This document shows, one piece after another, positions 23,156 through 33,737 of a DNA stretch of 64,000 nucleotides. The notes under the pieces are model-generated. The model was not told the DNA's origin. It saw nothing but the letters and a program-made list of their open reading frames with translations, and made no database searches. This DNA comes from Macrotrachela quadricornifera (taxonomy: Eukaryota; Rotifera; Eurotatoria; Philodinida; Philodinidae), in contig JAJEKB010020951.1 in the NCBI GenBank assembly GCA_022393335.1, positions 659,380 through 723,379 on the forward strand, in the 5' to 3' direction. The position numbers were made by a program, and so were the translations under genes. Within the stretch, counting starts at the first letter, position 1, and each line of letters starts with the position of its first letter.

Positions 23156-24269
23156 AGATTTCCCATGTAACCACTAAACGCAGGTCAGACGCGACTAGAT
23201 GCGTTTTTGTTGCAAATGTTGGCTTTCTGGCGCGTTTTTTTAGTAACAGGTGATGAGAACACTACTAGACGCTTCTATCGGTGCTTTGTTTATACGCGTT
23301 TAGAGAATGTTAATAGTCTAATTGGCATTAATTAAAATAAATGCGTATACATGCGTTTAATTTCTCGTACAAAACGCGTTTCCGTGGATACATTTATCAA
23401 TGTATCGAAGTTATAGAAATGCATTCGGATGTATTGATTTCCTAAACGCAACGGGATGCATAGTTATACAGTGATTTTAACAGGTGTAGATAGCTAAGTC
23501 ACAAAGATAGTTGTATCTAGTCGAAAATCTGAACATGGTTACAGTAAAATGCAGTCTTCATTGAAATGGTATTTAAATTAAAAGTATTTGGCGACATGTT
23601 ATCGTATCATATAGATTTAGCAAATAGAAATTGGTAGCAAAGAATTATATTTATTTTATTCGGATGAACGTATGGATCTTTGGATTGATCCAATTAAACA
23701 AGAGTAATAAATATAACGCGCATCTGCAAATGATTCTTTGTCACGCATGTCTCAAGAGTGGTAACTTTGGTCATTTCTTCTTAAATTTTCAATAAATGGT
23801 AATTACCCTCTGTTTTAGTTATTTCTATGTATATATCAATTCAAAACCACGCAAATTGATTCAAATCTAAAATACGAATTGAAATACTGAATATAGGAAA
23901 AGTAGCATGTCTATTATTATCGAATCTATAATGATTGGGCGATATTCGTTTAGCTGGATTGTAGCAGCCAGTTTCATCGCTATCATGAATACCTGACCAA
24001 TTTGAGCTGGATTTGTAGATTAATTATACGAAATTCATATTCTTATCATAATCAATTGTTATCAATGTATTTTTTGTTGAAAATATTGAACTTTTAACAA
24101 AACTGTCAGTTTTATTCTACCTCAGCTTCTAAAATGTTTTCTGATATGCACATAATAGATTAATAAGAATCACTAAATTTTCGATACTAGTTTCACTATC
24201 TCTTTTCACAAATAAAAAATAAATTCTATAAGCATGTTATTTTTATTTTGAACTATTTTATTTCATCAA
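23156..24269. other. Non-coding; cluster of GCGTTT/AAACGC words at 23160-23470
   Basis: About nine copies of GCGTTT or AAACGC in both orientations within 310 bp, unusual for this AT-rich background. It may be a degenerate inverted-repeat element. The rest (23470-24269) shows nothing clear. Confidence 0.4.
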
Positions 24270-25863
24270 TCACGAAGATTCAACCAAATTTGGAAATCGA
24301 AAAAATATAAATTGTTTTGACTGTTTATCAAAAACATGAATAATCTTTTCAAGAATTTGTTCCAACTTGATATACATATACATATTACACGAATTCAAAT
24401 TACCAAAAAGAACATTTTTACAATATACGATGTTTCCATTTATATTGATATCAAGGTATGAATTAATGTTCACTAACTGAACCTGACATAAGTATGAATA
24501 TTGCGTAATACAGTTAATACGAATAATATGACGTATAAAACCTAGTCTTAATTTGTTATTAATAATAAATAAGACACAAGAATCAGTAAAACTAGAGGTA
24601 TCATGTCTTGATGATGTAGTAAATCGATTGAAGCCAATCTGAAAAACAAATTCGTTGTTTATTTATCATCACACAATATAAATTTACATAGCACGTTTTG
24701 AACAATTCAATTTTATTCTTATTTATAGATGTCTTTATTTGTTTTAATTCAGTAAGATCAGTATTACAACCATGTACGCGTATATGAGTTTTAATCATTT
24801 CGACTGAAGAATTAAGTATAATTATTCGTTTAGTTCTTTGCACATAGTCCAGAACGTTACGTAAAGATAAATTGAAATCAGATTGTTCAATTGTAATGCA
24901 TGCTTCACGAAGCACTCGAACATTAATTTCGATTTCAATACCATGGCGTCGAGTAGCATGAATTGAACTTGTCAATATCCCTTCAATAAAATTTTAAAAA
25001 AATGCATTCCGTTTCTTATTTTATCATAATATGACGTTCTTACCCAAGAAACTTTCATAGTTAAAGGTGCTATAATTACTATTTGAACCACATTCACTCA
25101 CACTAGCAGAAAAATGATGAAGACTGCGAACACATTGAACATTATGTCGTGGTGTATACAAAACAGGAAATAGACGAAGAAATCGTTCATATAATATTTT
25201 AATCAATTCAACTTGTTCTTGTTTGATTGAACGTGATTCAACAAGATGAGTGGCAATAACAAGAAGCAAAAAATGATTATAATATTTTGTAGATAAAGAA
25301 GATTTAAATGTCACAAACCCAAATAATAATAAAGATCTAAATTGATTTCCTTTGAGCAGATGGAATTTAATAATTGATCGTGGCATTCTTATTATATTTG
25401 AAGGATATTTATATTGTGACAAATACTCGTCCACCTGTTTTATTTTTATATATTGAGACCATGGTTTTCGACGGTATTGTCGATCAAACCACAGATGTAA
25501 TAATCGTCTCTGTATATAAAAAAACAAAAATTTTAACAAAAGGTAAAAAATTCCATACAAAGTTCTTTTTTTATTTTTGTACAAGACTTACCATAACACC
25601 ATGATACACATTATAAAGTGTATCTGATAAAAAGCTATAACCAACATCAAAATATTTGAGAGGTCTTAATGCACATGGACCAACATGACCTCGCATCATA
25701 TCACGTAATGCATCTCTGCCAATAGGCTTGTCATTTTCAGCAATATTAATAATATCATCATGTGTCAAGTTTGATCGAAGACGACGTTGAATTTGTTCTT
25801 CAGATATTAATGGAAATACTCGAATCTTATGTTTTGATTGTTCATTGATAAGAATTATTTGAC
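24270..25863 (-). CDS. CACTA/En-Spm (TNPD, DUF4218-like) transposase-type protein, 5' end missing
   Basis: Four exons with consistent phases: 25592-25863, 25044-25509, 24688-24980, 24270-24638; introns of 82, 63 and 49 bp. About 465 aa are readable. The order of motifs (GPCALRPLKYFDVGYSFLSD, YHGVMRRLLHLWFDR, RMPRSI, YNHFLLLVIATHLVE, LYTPRHNVQCVRSLHHF, NYESFLG) follows the C-terminal half of TNPD/DUF4218-type proteins linked to CACTA transposons. The intron-split frame is intact to the stop at 24270, which is unusual for a dead transposon and allows a domesticated role. Exons 5' of 25863 were not found, and a pogo-type element lies about 180 bp upstream. No inverted ends are visible around it. 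Confidence 0.7.
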
Positions 25864-26042
25864 CTAAAAATATAAGTGTCCATATTTTGAGAAAAGTATT
25901 CTTATTAAATAATTCTATTCATGAACGTTTTTTTACATCCAAGGGACTTTTCATAAAAGAAATAATAAAATATCATCATCCAATGTAACATAAACTCTTA
26001 TAGTTATTAATTTAGATAGGCTCATCTATCTATCTATCTATA

Positions 26043-26734
26043 CAGTAAAACCTCTCTAATCTGAACACTGTCGGTACCTTGCAAAATCGTTGAGATTAAG
26101 GAAGTGATCAGATAGAAGGGAGTCTGTAAAAATATAGAATTTTTTCGAATTAAATGATATCTATTTATTTCTTGACGTAAATCATCTTTTAGTTTTCTTT
26201 TAAGTCTTTTATTTCGATTCGTTTCATAATCATTGTTATATTCACATTTGCGTTTCAATGTGTTGGAGACTGCTCCAAGAGATATTTCAAATTTTTCATT
26301 GAGTTAACGATTAGATAAACCTTGTTTTTTTCCTCTTATTAAATTCGTTTTTTCTTCAAAATAAAATTCACGATGAGTGGTCCAATTTATAATAAACGAT
26401 GATAAAGAAACAAAAAAAATTAATTTTATTATTCTATTCACATATGATATTGAATTTGTTCATTGTTTCTTTGTCTGTTTATAACGAATCGTAGAACGAG
26501 CCAATTGTATGCCTGACATTAGGTCGAAACTAGGTGACGCGATCTGTCGATGTTCATATTATAGAGGGTATATTTACGTGGTAGGGACTGAAATAAAGAG
26601 TTCACATTCAGAATATCGAGGTGATCATATAGGAGGAGGCGAAAACAAGCAAAATTCTGCCGGTCGGTCCGGAAAGTGTTCAGTATAACAGGTTGATCAC
26701 TTAGGAGGGGTGTTCATTAACAGAGGTATCACTG
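26043..26734. mobile_element. pogo/Tigger-type element, 692 bp relic
   Basis: Ends CAGTAAAACCTCTCTAATCT and, reversed at the right, CAGTGATACCTCTGTTAAT; flanked by TA at 26041-26042 and 26735-26736. On the minus strand it keeps part of a CENP-B/pogo helix-turn-helix region (QGLSNR, stop, LNEKFEISLGAVSNTLKRK, then NDYETNRNKRLKRK). No DDE domain remains, so it is an internal-deletion derivative. Confidence 0.75.
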
Positions 26735-26736
26735 TA

Positions 26737-26925
26737 TATATAAATGGCCATTATATTTCTGTTTAAATTCATTTGTAGCAGCAATAATACTTTCTTTTGA
26801 CGATGTATCCAATTGTAACAAATGTACGTTTGATGGAGAACCTAATTGTTTAATTGCATCTTGACCACGTTTGATATTTCGACTACCAAGAACAATAATG
26901 TCCGTAGTTTTTGAAGATGTATTAC
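26737..26925 (-). pseudogene. Short-chain dehydrogenase/reductase fragment
   Basis: About 60 aa of a Rossmann-fold SDR (carbonyl-reductase-like): VLGSRNIKRGQDAIKQL, then LLQLDTSSKESIIAAT and EFKQKYNGHL, matching the strand with the Asp-containing NADP-pocket region. The N-terminal GxxxGIG and the downstream NNAG/YxxxK catalytic parts are absent. The frame runs straight into the TA flank of the pogo-type element. Remnant of a gene broken by transposition, or a duplicated exon. Confidence 0.65.
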
Positions 26926-27329
26926 ATTACGAACTATATTTATTTGTAGAAAACAACAAAAGAGAAAACGATCTACAAGACTATCTGAAAAATATGAAGC
27001 CGTATACATTCTAAACGACAGTTTACATTGATGATACAATTATTTACGGCAGAGTTGTTTTCACCAGAGTATTGAATAAGAATGGCGTGCATCATGTTGT
27101 TTAGAATAGACACTTGCTTTTATGCAAAAAGAAATATACACATTGCTTCAATCTACTTAATATAGATGATTACCGTAAACAAATTTTAAATCTTGAATCT
27201 TTTGATAAGCTGTTTCTCGATCAGCTACGACTAGATTTAACACTGCAGTACTGCACACTTTTGGAAGGCTGCAACTATCTCTCTGATATAATTAATAATT
27301 GCTGATTTTATTGGAATATATTTCGCGCC

Positions 27330-27727
27330 GTACAGTGTCCACATTGCCGAAAAATGAATATTTGGATGACGACTAGGCCAGTAACATCAGCAAATTGTTT
27401 TTCTTGCCTGAGAAATATGGAAGATGCGTTTTTCTCTAGATGTGTTGCTTCTCATGGAATGAGTTAAGATTAAATGCAAGCTATTTCACGACTGATAGAC
27501 AAAATGGAGAAAATCACGGAAAAAATTCAATCGTGGACAAATATTTTAACTGAGACTTCGTTTAATCGTGAACAATCAGGTGCAAAAGTGATGGAAAAAA
27601 CCAAGGCTCGTCTTGCTACTCTTGATCTGATACCAGAATTGAAACCGTCTTATGCAACTATATCTCTACCTGAGCCGCGTTCTAGACATATACGATTGAA
27701 AGACGCCCTTCGTGATATTAGGGATTT
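27330..27727 (+). CDS. Possible exons of an unrecognised protein (zinc-finger-like CPHC...CFSC)
   Basis: After an acceptor-like TACAG at 27335, a frame gives CPHCRKMNIW, then ANCFSCLRNMEDAF, ending at a stop near 27466. A second open stretch from ATG 27474 reads MQAISRLIDKMEKITEKIQ, likely helical, and runs into the ATACCA repeat. The two may be exons of one gene or unrelated; low confidence. Confidence 0.25.
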
Positions 27728-27880
27728 GACAATACCAATACCAATACGAATACCAATGCTATCAATACCACTCAATACCAATACCAGTCAATACGAATAC
27801 CAATGCTATCAATACCAATCAATACCAATACCAGTCAATACCAATACCGGCCAATACCAATACCGTATTGGTATTGTTAC
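27727..27880 (+). repeat. ATACCA-type hexamer/minisatellite
   Basis: About 25 copies of AATACC/CAATACCAATACC with occasional CAATGCTAT and CCAGT spacers; it ends in a short inverted copy (CCGTATTGGTATTG). Translated, it would give Ile-Pro or Asn-Thr runs, probably meaningless. Confidence 0.8.
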
Positions 27881-28085
27881 ATGCCTACCTGATATACGTA
27901 CTCGCCCTAACCATTGCTCCTTTTTTGCCTTATGTTAGGAGTATGTGCATAGTCTTCGATGGAACAATGCGATTTTTGCATGCGTCTACAATCACTGCTA
28001 TTGTAATGAGAGTTTCGTGTATCAAAAAACCATATATGAATTCAAAATATTACGACCTAAAGATCTCCCTGTGGTACGCTAGGAC

Positions 28086-28262
28086 CAGTGGCGGATTCAG
28101 AGGAAAGCGGTGAGGACTTTTCGTCTCCATTCGAAAAAAGTTCCGATTTCTTTCAGCAGAAAAAGCCTGATCACGAACCGATACTACTGCTAACGAACTT
28201 CAAAACACGTTTTTTGGCCATAATCGCTCCCATACAAAAAAAAATCCTAGACCCACCAATGG
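28086..28262. mobile_element. Short element with hAT-like ends
   Basis: The left end CAGTGGCGGATTCAGAGG and right end AATCCTAGACCCACCAATG are inverted and imperfect; CAGTGGCGGAT is a common hAT-type terminus. 177 bp, no coding. The 8-bp duplication expected for hAT is not clear. Confidence 0.4.
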
Positions 28263-28308
28263 GTAAGCGTGTAGCAAATACTAGCACCCACGTTCCACAC
28301 CTTTAAGT

Positions 28309-28800
28309 TCATTTAGTAATCGAATTAATGTAAGCAAAGGAGAAACTTTTTGTTGGTGCACAAACACCAATACTTCCACCAAAATCTATAATTAAATGTG
28401 TTGAATATCAATGAAATATTCATATCTTTTGTTTCTCGTTACCAACGTGACCAAAAATATCCGGTACAAATTCTGGGAAAACATCATGGAATAATAAAAA
28501 GCTCATATTAAATGAAATATTGAGTTGCATAACTCGATCAATGTCACCTTCAGGTGTATTCGACCGAGTAGCTAATTTGAGAATATCTTCGTTCAATAGT
28601 CGTTTGAATTTTCCACTAGTCAAATCAGTATTTAATGCTGAATACAATCTAGCAATAGACGAAGTAGTAGCAATCCCATTTGTTACCGACACCTCTGTTC
28701 GATGTGTACGAGGATCATTGAACAAAGCAATTAGTTCCATGCCAGATTCACTAATATTGTATTTTATACTTTCACTGACGAGGGAAAGATCCCAACTGTC
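28309..28800 (-). pseudogene. Beta-lactamase-family serine hydrolase, C-terminal fragment
   Basis: Two exons with a 57-bp intron (28386-28442): 28443 to about 28793, then 28309-28385. Signature parts of the beta-lactamase/LACTB/esterase-VIII family: TNGIATTSSIARLYSAL, FGHVG joined across the intron to DFGGSIGVCAP, and SFSFAYIN. The GHxGxGGSxGxxxP region lines the active site in this family. The catalytic SxxK and YxN segments, which lie further N-terminal, are absent. The frame ends early at TGA 28309-28311 (INSITK), shorter than usual. These enzymes are widespread in animals as non-antibiotic hydrolases. Probably a broken gene copy. Confidence 0.65.
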
Positions 28801-28934
28801 AAATCGCTTTTAAGCCGAGACGATGTGCGTTATGTAGACCCAAATGAGTTATGAATACTTTGAAAAAATTTCGGGTTGCCAGCTTATTGCTATGGAAATA
28901 TTGCACTTTTACAGTATTCTTTAAAAGTGAATGC

Positions 28935-29035
28935 TGTGATCCTCCTCAGGGACATCAGAAAAACTAATTTTCGACCTTCCTCTTGAAACTTTTGATAGAG
29001 ACAGATATTAATTGGAATAGTTTATTGTAAATGTT
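28935..29035 (+). repeat. Degenerate copy of the 47907-48527 element arm
   Basis: The string from CTCCTCAGGGA through TTGAAACTTT to TGGAATAGTTTA parallels about 48065-48160 (CCCCTCAGGGAGATCGAAAA..., CTTGAAACTTTGTACAGA). Only one arm is found here. Confidence 0.55.
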
Positions 29036-29187
29036 TTTGAGATTTTTTCAACTACTTTTATCCTACAATAAGAGCATCAAATCTGCTAGTTTATAGAGAC
29101 AAGCTATTCATAACTGTATCCTAGGTGTTTATCATTCTGTTTGTTTGAGTCTTTCTATTCTGTGGACAAGTAAAACTCATACACTTA

Positions 29188-29646
29188 GGGCGTACCAAAA
29201 GTTCGTGGCCCGATGTTTAAAATTTTAGAAAACAGTAAATATTCAATATTTTATTATGGGAATATGTAGTATCACATCTCGTCTTTAATAATCTATAGAG
29301 CTGTTCTATCTTGGATTTAGTTCTGGCATTCTCCTAGATAAAAGATGCAATGTTTACAGCCAAGAAAAGATCCTGATAATATAAAACCAGAATACGAAAA
29401 GAAAGAAATATTCGTAGTCTTATTTTATTAAATGCTCAAAATAATCACCGTTATTTTCAATACAAAGTTCTATCCTTTCTAACAGTTTATGAAAAGTCTT
29501 TTTAAACTCGTTTATTGAAATATTCTTCACTATGATGGAAACTTCGTGAGTCAGCGATTTTTCACTTGTGTGATCGTTCAACTTGCTCTTGATATAATCA
29601 TTTAGCCAAAACTCATATGGTGCAAGATCTGGTGGATGTGGAATTA
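29188..29646 (-). mobile_element. mariner-type transposon, 3' half
   Basis: A mariner-like terminus TTAGGGCGTACCAAAAGTTC begins near 29186. The minus-strand coding end 29646-29420 gives HPPDLAPYEFWLNDYIKSKL, then NEFKKTFHKLLERIELCIE and GDYFEHLIK: the C-terminal end of a mariner transposase around the last catalytic Asp (the PPYSPDLAP motif). The rest of the gene is missing; the break coincides with the TA flank of the next element. Confidence 0.75.
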
Positions 29647-30934
29647 CAGTGGTAGCCAAAAGTACTCCCCTCCCCTAGTTTCTCAGCCATTACAAGTGCT
29701 GTTCATCTGAAACTTTGTATGTACATAGTACTCAATGAATGTAGTTCAGTGATACAACCGGTGCCCCGATCACATTGAGTATAAGAGAGTTATAGTGAAA
29801 ATAGTGTATATTATTGTAGACCTCATAAATCAAGAACGAGAGAACTTATAGAGTCGCGGTTTTTTTTTTATTAGAAAGCCCTATACTTTGACTAACTTTG
29901 GTAAAATTTTCATTGAGTTTCATTGAGCCATTGTAGAGTTATAGTTTTTTTACTGGAAACATGGATTTGGACAAAACCGTCCAATCACACTATAAAATTC
30001 ATATTTCAGTGAAAGTTCAATCAATTCACTTGAAACTTGCAGAGAATATTCCCCTATAGTTACTCTTCATTTGATAAAATTTTCAGATTTTTATCATGTA
30101 CTATAGAGAAATGGCACTCTGGTAACCATGACACTATTGTCATACATATAGATACTCGAATATTCAAGTAATTCATTTCATCTTTTTACTACATAACTAG
30201 CATAGGTAGGGGTATATTACTATATAAAAAAAAACATACAAATTCCATCAACTACTATGAAAACCAAACATGANNNNNNNNNNNNNNNNNNNNNNNNNNN
30301 NNNNNNNNNNNNNNNNNNNNNNNNNNNNNNNNNNNNNNNNNNNNNNNNNNNNNNNNNNNNNNNNNNNNNNNNNNNNNNNNNNNNNNNNNNNNNNNNNNNN
30401 NNNNNNNNNNNNNNNNNNNNNNNNNNNNNNNNNNNNNNNNNNNNNNNNNNNNNNNNNNNNNNNNNNNNNNNNNNNNNNNNNNNNNNNNNNNNNNNNNNNN
30501 NNNNNNNNNNNNNNNNNNNNNNNNNNNNNNNNNNNNNNNNNNNNNNNNNNNNNNNNNNNNNNNNNNNNNNNNNNNNNNNNNNNNNNNNNNNNNNNNNNNN
30601 NNNNNNNNNNNNNNNNNNNNNNNNNNNNNNNNNNNNNNNNNNNNNNNNNNNNNNNNNNNNNNNNNNNNNNNNNAAATTTTACCAAAGATAGTCAAAGTAT
30701 AGGGCTTTCTAATAAAAAAAAAACCGCGACTCTATAAGTTCTTCCGTTCTTGATTTATGAGGTCTACAATAATATATACTATTTTCACTATAACTCTCTT
30801 ATACTCAATGCGATCGGGGCACCGGTTGTGTCACTGAACTACATTCATTGAGTATTATGTACATACAAAGTTTCAGATGAACAGCACTTGTAATGGCTGA
30901 GAAACCAGGGGGGGAGTGCTTTTGGCCACCACTG
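29647..30934. mobile_element. Palindromic TA-flanked element with long inverted arms and a central assembly gap
   Basis: The ends CAGTGGTAGCCAAAAGTAC and (reversed) CAGTGGTGGCCAAAAGCAC are Tc1/mariner-type, flanked by TA at 29645-29646 and 30935-30936. Left arm 29647-29917 and right arm 30673-30934 are about 95% alike in reverse. The centre holds the run of N. It is inserted in the mariner fragment. No ORF is visible. Confidence 0.8.
30274..30673. other. Assembly gap (400 N)
   Basis: Exactly 400 undetermined bases, inside the palindromic element. ORFs spanning it are artefacts. Confidence 1.
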
Positions 30935-30936
30935 TA

Positions 30937-31473
30937 TATGTAGAAACTTTTTATATCAAATAAAACTTTGAGTATTTCTCTTTCATTTGAAAAAAAAGTT
31001 GTTCGATTTGGTTCAAAAATGACCGCGATAATTAATTTTCTTTCTAGCAGATGAATTTTTAGACACCCTGTATGTACGTCATGCTACCAAAACTGTTCGA
31101 TCGTCAAGGGATCAACTCCCACAAGCCCATACTTTTGACCCTATTTGATAATTTCAATTCCTCTTCGGAAGCCAGAAGAAGCCATGCTCATCATTGTGAT
31201 GCCTCGTTTATTCCAAAGGAATGCATTTCGACTCTTCGGCAACCTGCTTTCGTCTATAACCACGTGATATCGAAATTTTGAAAAAAATCTACCGAGAGAA
31301 ATGTTTATATGCAACACAATATCTTTGTGACGATTCTCCAGCATGTGTCATTATCATCATCATCATTTATCTGATGTTTTGTGTGCTTTGAATCATTCCT
31401 CTTTGTTGTTCTATTGTGCACTTTATCTCTATAAATACATGAATATCTCTTGCACTACCTGCAGATAACTAAC
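30937..31473. other. Upstream region of the ART-zinc ribbon gene
   Basis: Contains a transposon-end-like GACACCCTGTATGTA near 31060-31075. Possible promoter or 5' UTR; a CCTGCAG acceptor-like site ends at 31463, eleven bases before the ATG, so a non-coding 5' exon is possible. Confidence 0.35.
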
Positions 31474-33737
31474 ATGAGTGAATGTGAGAATTTGCGCATC
31501 GGGCGAGAGTTTTTGGTCAGTCGTCGATGGCCGATGGAACTATGTAAACCAATTCACGATCGGTGTTACTGCGATAGATGTTACTTGCCATCATATCAGA
31601 GTACGCTAAATGTCGGTGGCCACATGTATGTTATTCCTCGTGAGTGGGCTCGATTCGGCCTACACGTCGACGAACCTTTTGCAAACTATCATAAGGTGTG
31701 GTCAACCTGGGCCAACTGCTACCATGGAACGAGCATTGACAGTGCTAAATCTATCGTCGAACATCGTCAATTACTTCTACCCCGGGATGTAACGATGACT
31801 GGCAAACAACTGCAGATACGTGAGGGTCATATACCAGGACAAGACTACTACTTCACTACGCCAACGATCAAGTATGCTGCTCTCAGCCAATATGCACACA
31901 CTTACGATTTTCAATCACCAACGAATAAAAATTTGTACAAGATTAGAGTAGCACTTCAATGCAAACAAAAACCGGGTTCATTCATCATTCAACCAGAAAC
32001 GGTCGGTGCTCGGAAACGGCAACAGGCAATCTGTCCTTACATATCAAATGATCAGATGGAATGGAAAACTCAACAACGATCGGCGATCATGCCCTATGCT
32101 CTGTTACTTCAAGTTCAAGCAGTGGGCGGCCGTACAAGTACAGAAATGGGTGGTGGCGCGCGACCAACAATGGCTACTGACACAGGTAGAATAACCTTCT
32201 TCAAGATGACAACCAGATAATAACTGTGCTTTTCTAATTTTTTTTGATAGCCTCTGCTGAAGCAACTCATAGGACAACCAATACTGAGTCTGCTCAGAAA
32301 ACGACTGCATTTTCAACAACAGCGGCACCACAAAGTAAAAAGCCTCTCATCTTAGTACCCTTTTCAAAATCGGTCGTCTGTCCACACTGTCAATACTCGT
32401 TCACTGTCGATAATTTTATCAGTGGCCAATCGATTACTTGTGTCAACGCATCATGCCAGAAAACATTTCAACAAGTGACCTGCTCTCATTGTTCTGGTCC
32501 GAACGTGTGGGAAAATGCTGACCATAAGCAGGGTACACTTATCACCTGTATGCAGCCGAACTGCAAGAAAACATTTCAACATCTTATGTGCCCGCACTGC
32601 TCTGGTCCGAATGTATGGAAGGAGGCGAATTACCATCCAGGTCTGAGAGTCCCATGCTGCTACGATAGTTGCAAGAAACGATTCCAGCAACTCAATTGTC
32701 CGCACTGTTCTGATTCTATAGTCTGGAGAGAGGCTGATTACAAAGCTGGCACCATCATTACGTGTCCGAACGACAGTTGCAAGCGCGTTTTTCAGGAAGT
32801 CAACTGTTTTTATTGCAATAATCCTATATTCTGGAAGGATGCCGATTACAAAATTGGGACAGTCGTTACTTGTTCTTATGAGAATTGCAAGAAGAATTTT
32901 CGGCTGTTGAATTGCGCACACTGTGACATTGCGATCGGTCAGGTAGGCAACAATATCAAAGAAGGTGTTGTCATCATTTGTCCGTCTGCTAGCTGCAAGA
33001 AATCGTTTCAGCAACTTGTATGCCCTCATTGCAGCCTTTCAATTGTGTGCAAAGATGCAGACTACAAATCAGGCACGATTATTGTGTGTCCACACGAGGC
33101 GTGCAAGAAGATTTTCCAACACATCAACTGTCCGCACTGCCCTCAATCGATAGTTTGGAAAAATGCAGATTACAAACAGGGAACATTGATCACTTGTCCT
33201 GACCATAGCTGTCGAAAATCTTTCCAACAGCTGAACTGCCCATACTGCTTACGCTCGAATGTGTGGAGAAATGCCAATAGCCCCATCCATTGCAAGCTTA
33301 CTTGTGTTTACAATGATTGTAAGAAACAATTCGGACAAATTTATTGTCCTCATTGCTCCGATCAGATAATTTGGAAAGGTACCGATTATCGGACAGGCAT
33401 GGTGATGACCTGTCCTCATGATAATTGCAAGAAAGCATTCCAGCAGGTTTCTTGTCCCCACTGCTCTGCTGTTATTAGTTGGAAAAATGCAGATTACAGG
33501 GAGGGAACTGTGGTCACTTGCACGAATGAAGATTGCAAAAAGACTTTTCAGCAGGCAACTTGTCCGCATTGTTTCGGCTCGAATTTCTGGAAAAATCCAA
33601 CTTACAAAAATGGCCAAACAGTAACGTGTGTATATGCGAATTGTAAGAAGAAATTTTCCAAGACTTTCAACGAAGAAACTTCAATGGCAAACAAACTGAC
33701 TGGATTTTTCTCGATTTTTCGCTCGAAGGGTCAATAG
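31474..33737 (+). CDS. ART/PARP-like domain fused to twelve tandem zinc ribbons
   Basis: Predicted 732 aa from exons 31474-32185 and 32251-33737 (65-bp intron, frame continuous). Residues about 45-215 resemble an ADP-ribosyltransferase fold: NCYHGTS (81-87) fits the PARP/ART His motif (xxHGT/S), YYFTTPTIKYAALSQYA (125-141) fits the GxYF...YA Tyr strand, and QMEWKT (194-199) could supply the third-position acidic residue. Cys-rich CYCDRC precedes it (31-36). A Ser/Thr/Ala linker (about 238-275) leads to twelve zinc ribbons of mostly 36 aa, C-x2-C-x18-C-x4-C, consensus NCPHCSxxxVWKxADYKxGT followed by xxTCPxxxCKKxFQQ (residues about 280-715). Nearly every metal cysteine is kept although the repeats differ elsewhere, which implies selection. 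The C-terminus is short and basic. The start is the first ATG after an in-frame stop. Likely an ADP-ribosylating or NAD-binding effector tethered to nucleic acid or protein by the ribbons; that role is inference. Confidence 0.8.
32374..33660 (+). repeat. Twelve 108-bp coding repeats (zinc ribbons)
   Basis: Eleven repeats are exactly 36 codons; the first is two residues shorter between the cysteine pairs. Ribbon 6 (GQVGNN in place of VWKxADYK) and ribbon 9 (ANSPIHCK) are the most divergent, yet keep all four cysteines. The reverse strand has long ORFs as a by-product. Confidence 0.9.

Noticed and set aside
23160..23470. ACGCGT motifs as MCB cell-cycle boxes
   Set aside because: MCB boxes are a fungal feature and two copies are too few; reported only as a word cluster.
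30248..30737. Open frames across the run of N
   Set aside because: They are produced by the 400-base assembly gap, not by sequence.
32451..33029. 192-codon minus-strand ORF
   Set aside because: Antisense shadow of the zinc-ribbon repeats; also 33249-33617 minus. Repeat codons are open in reverse by chance.
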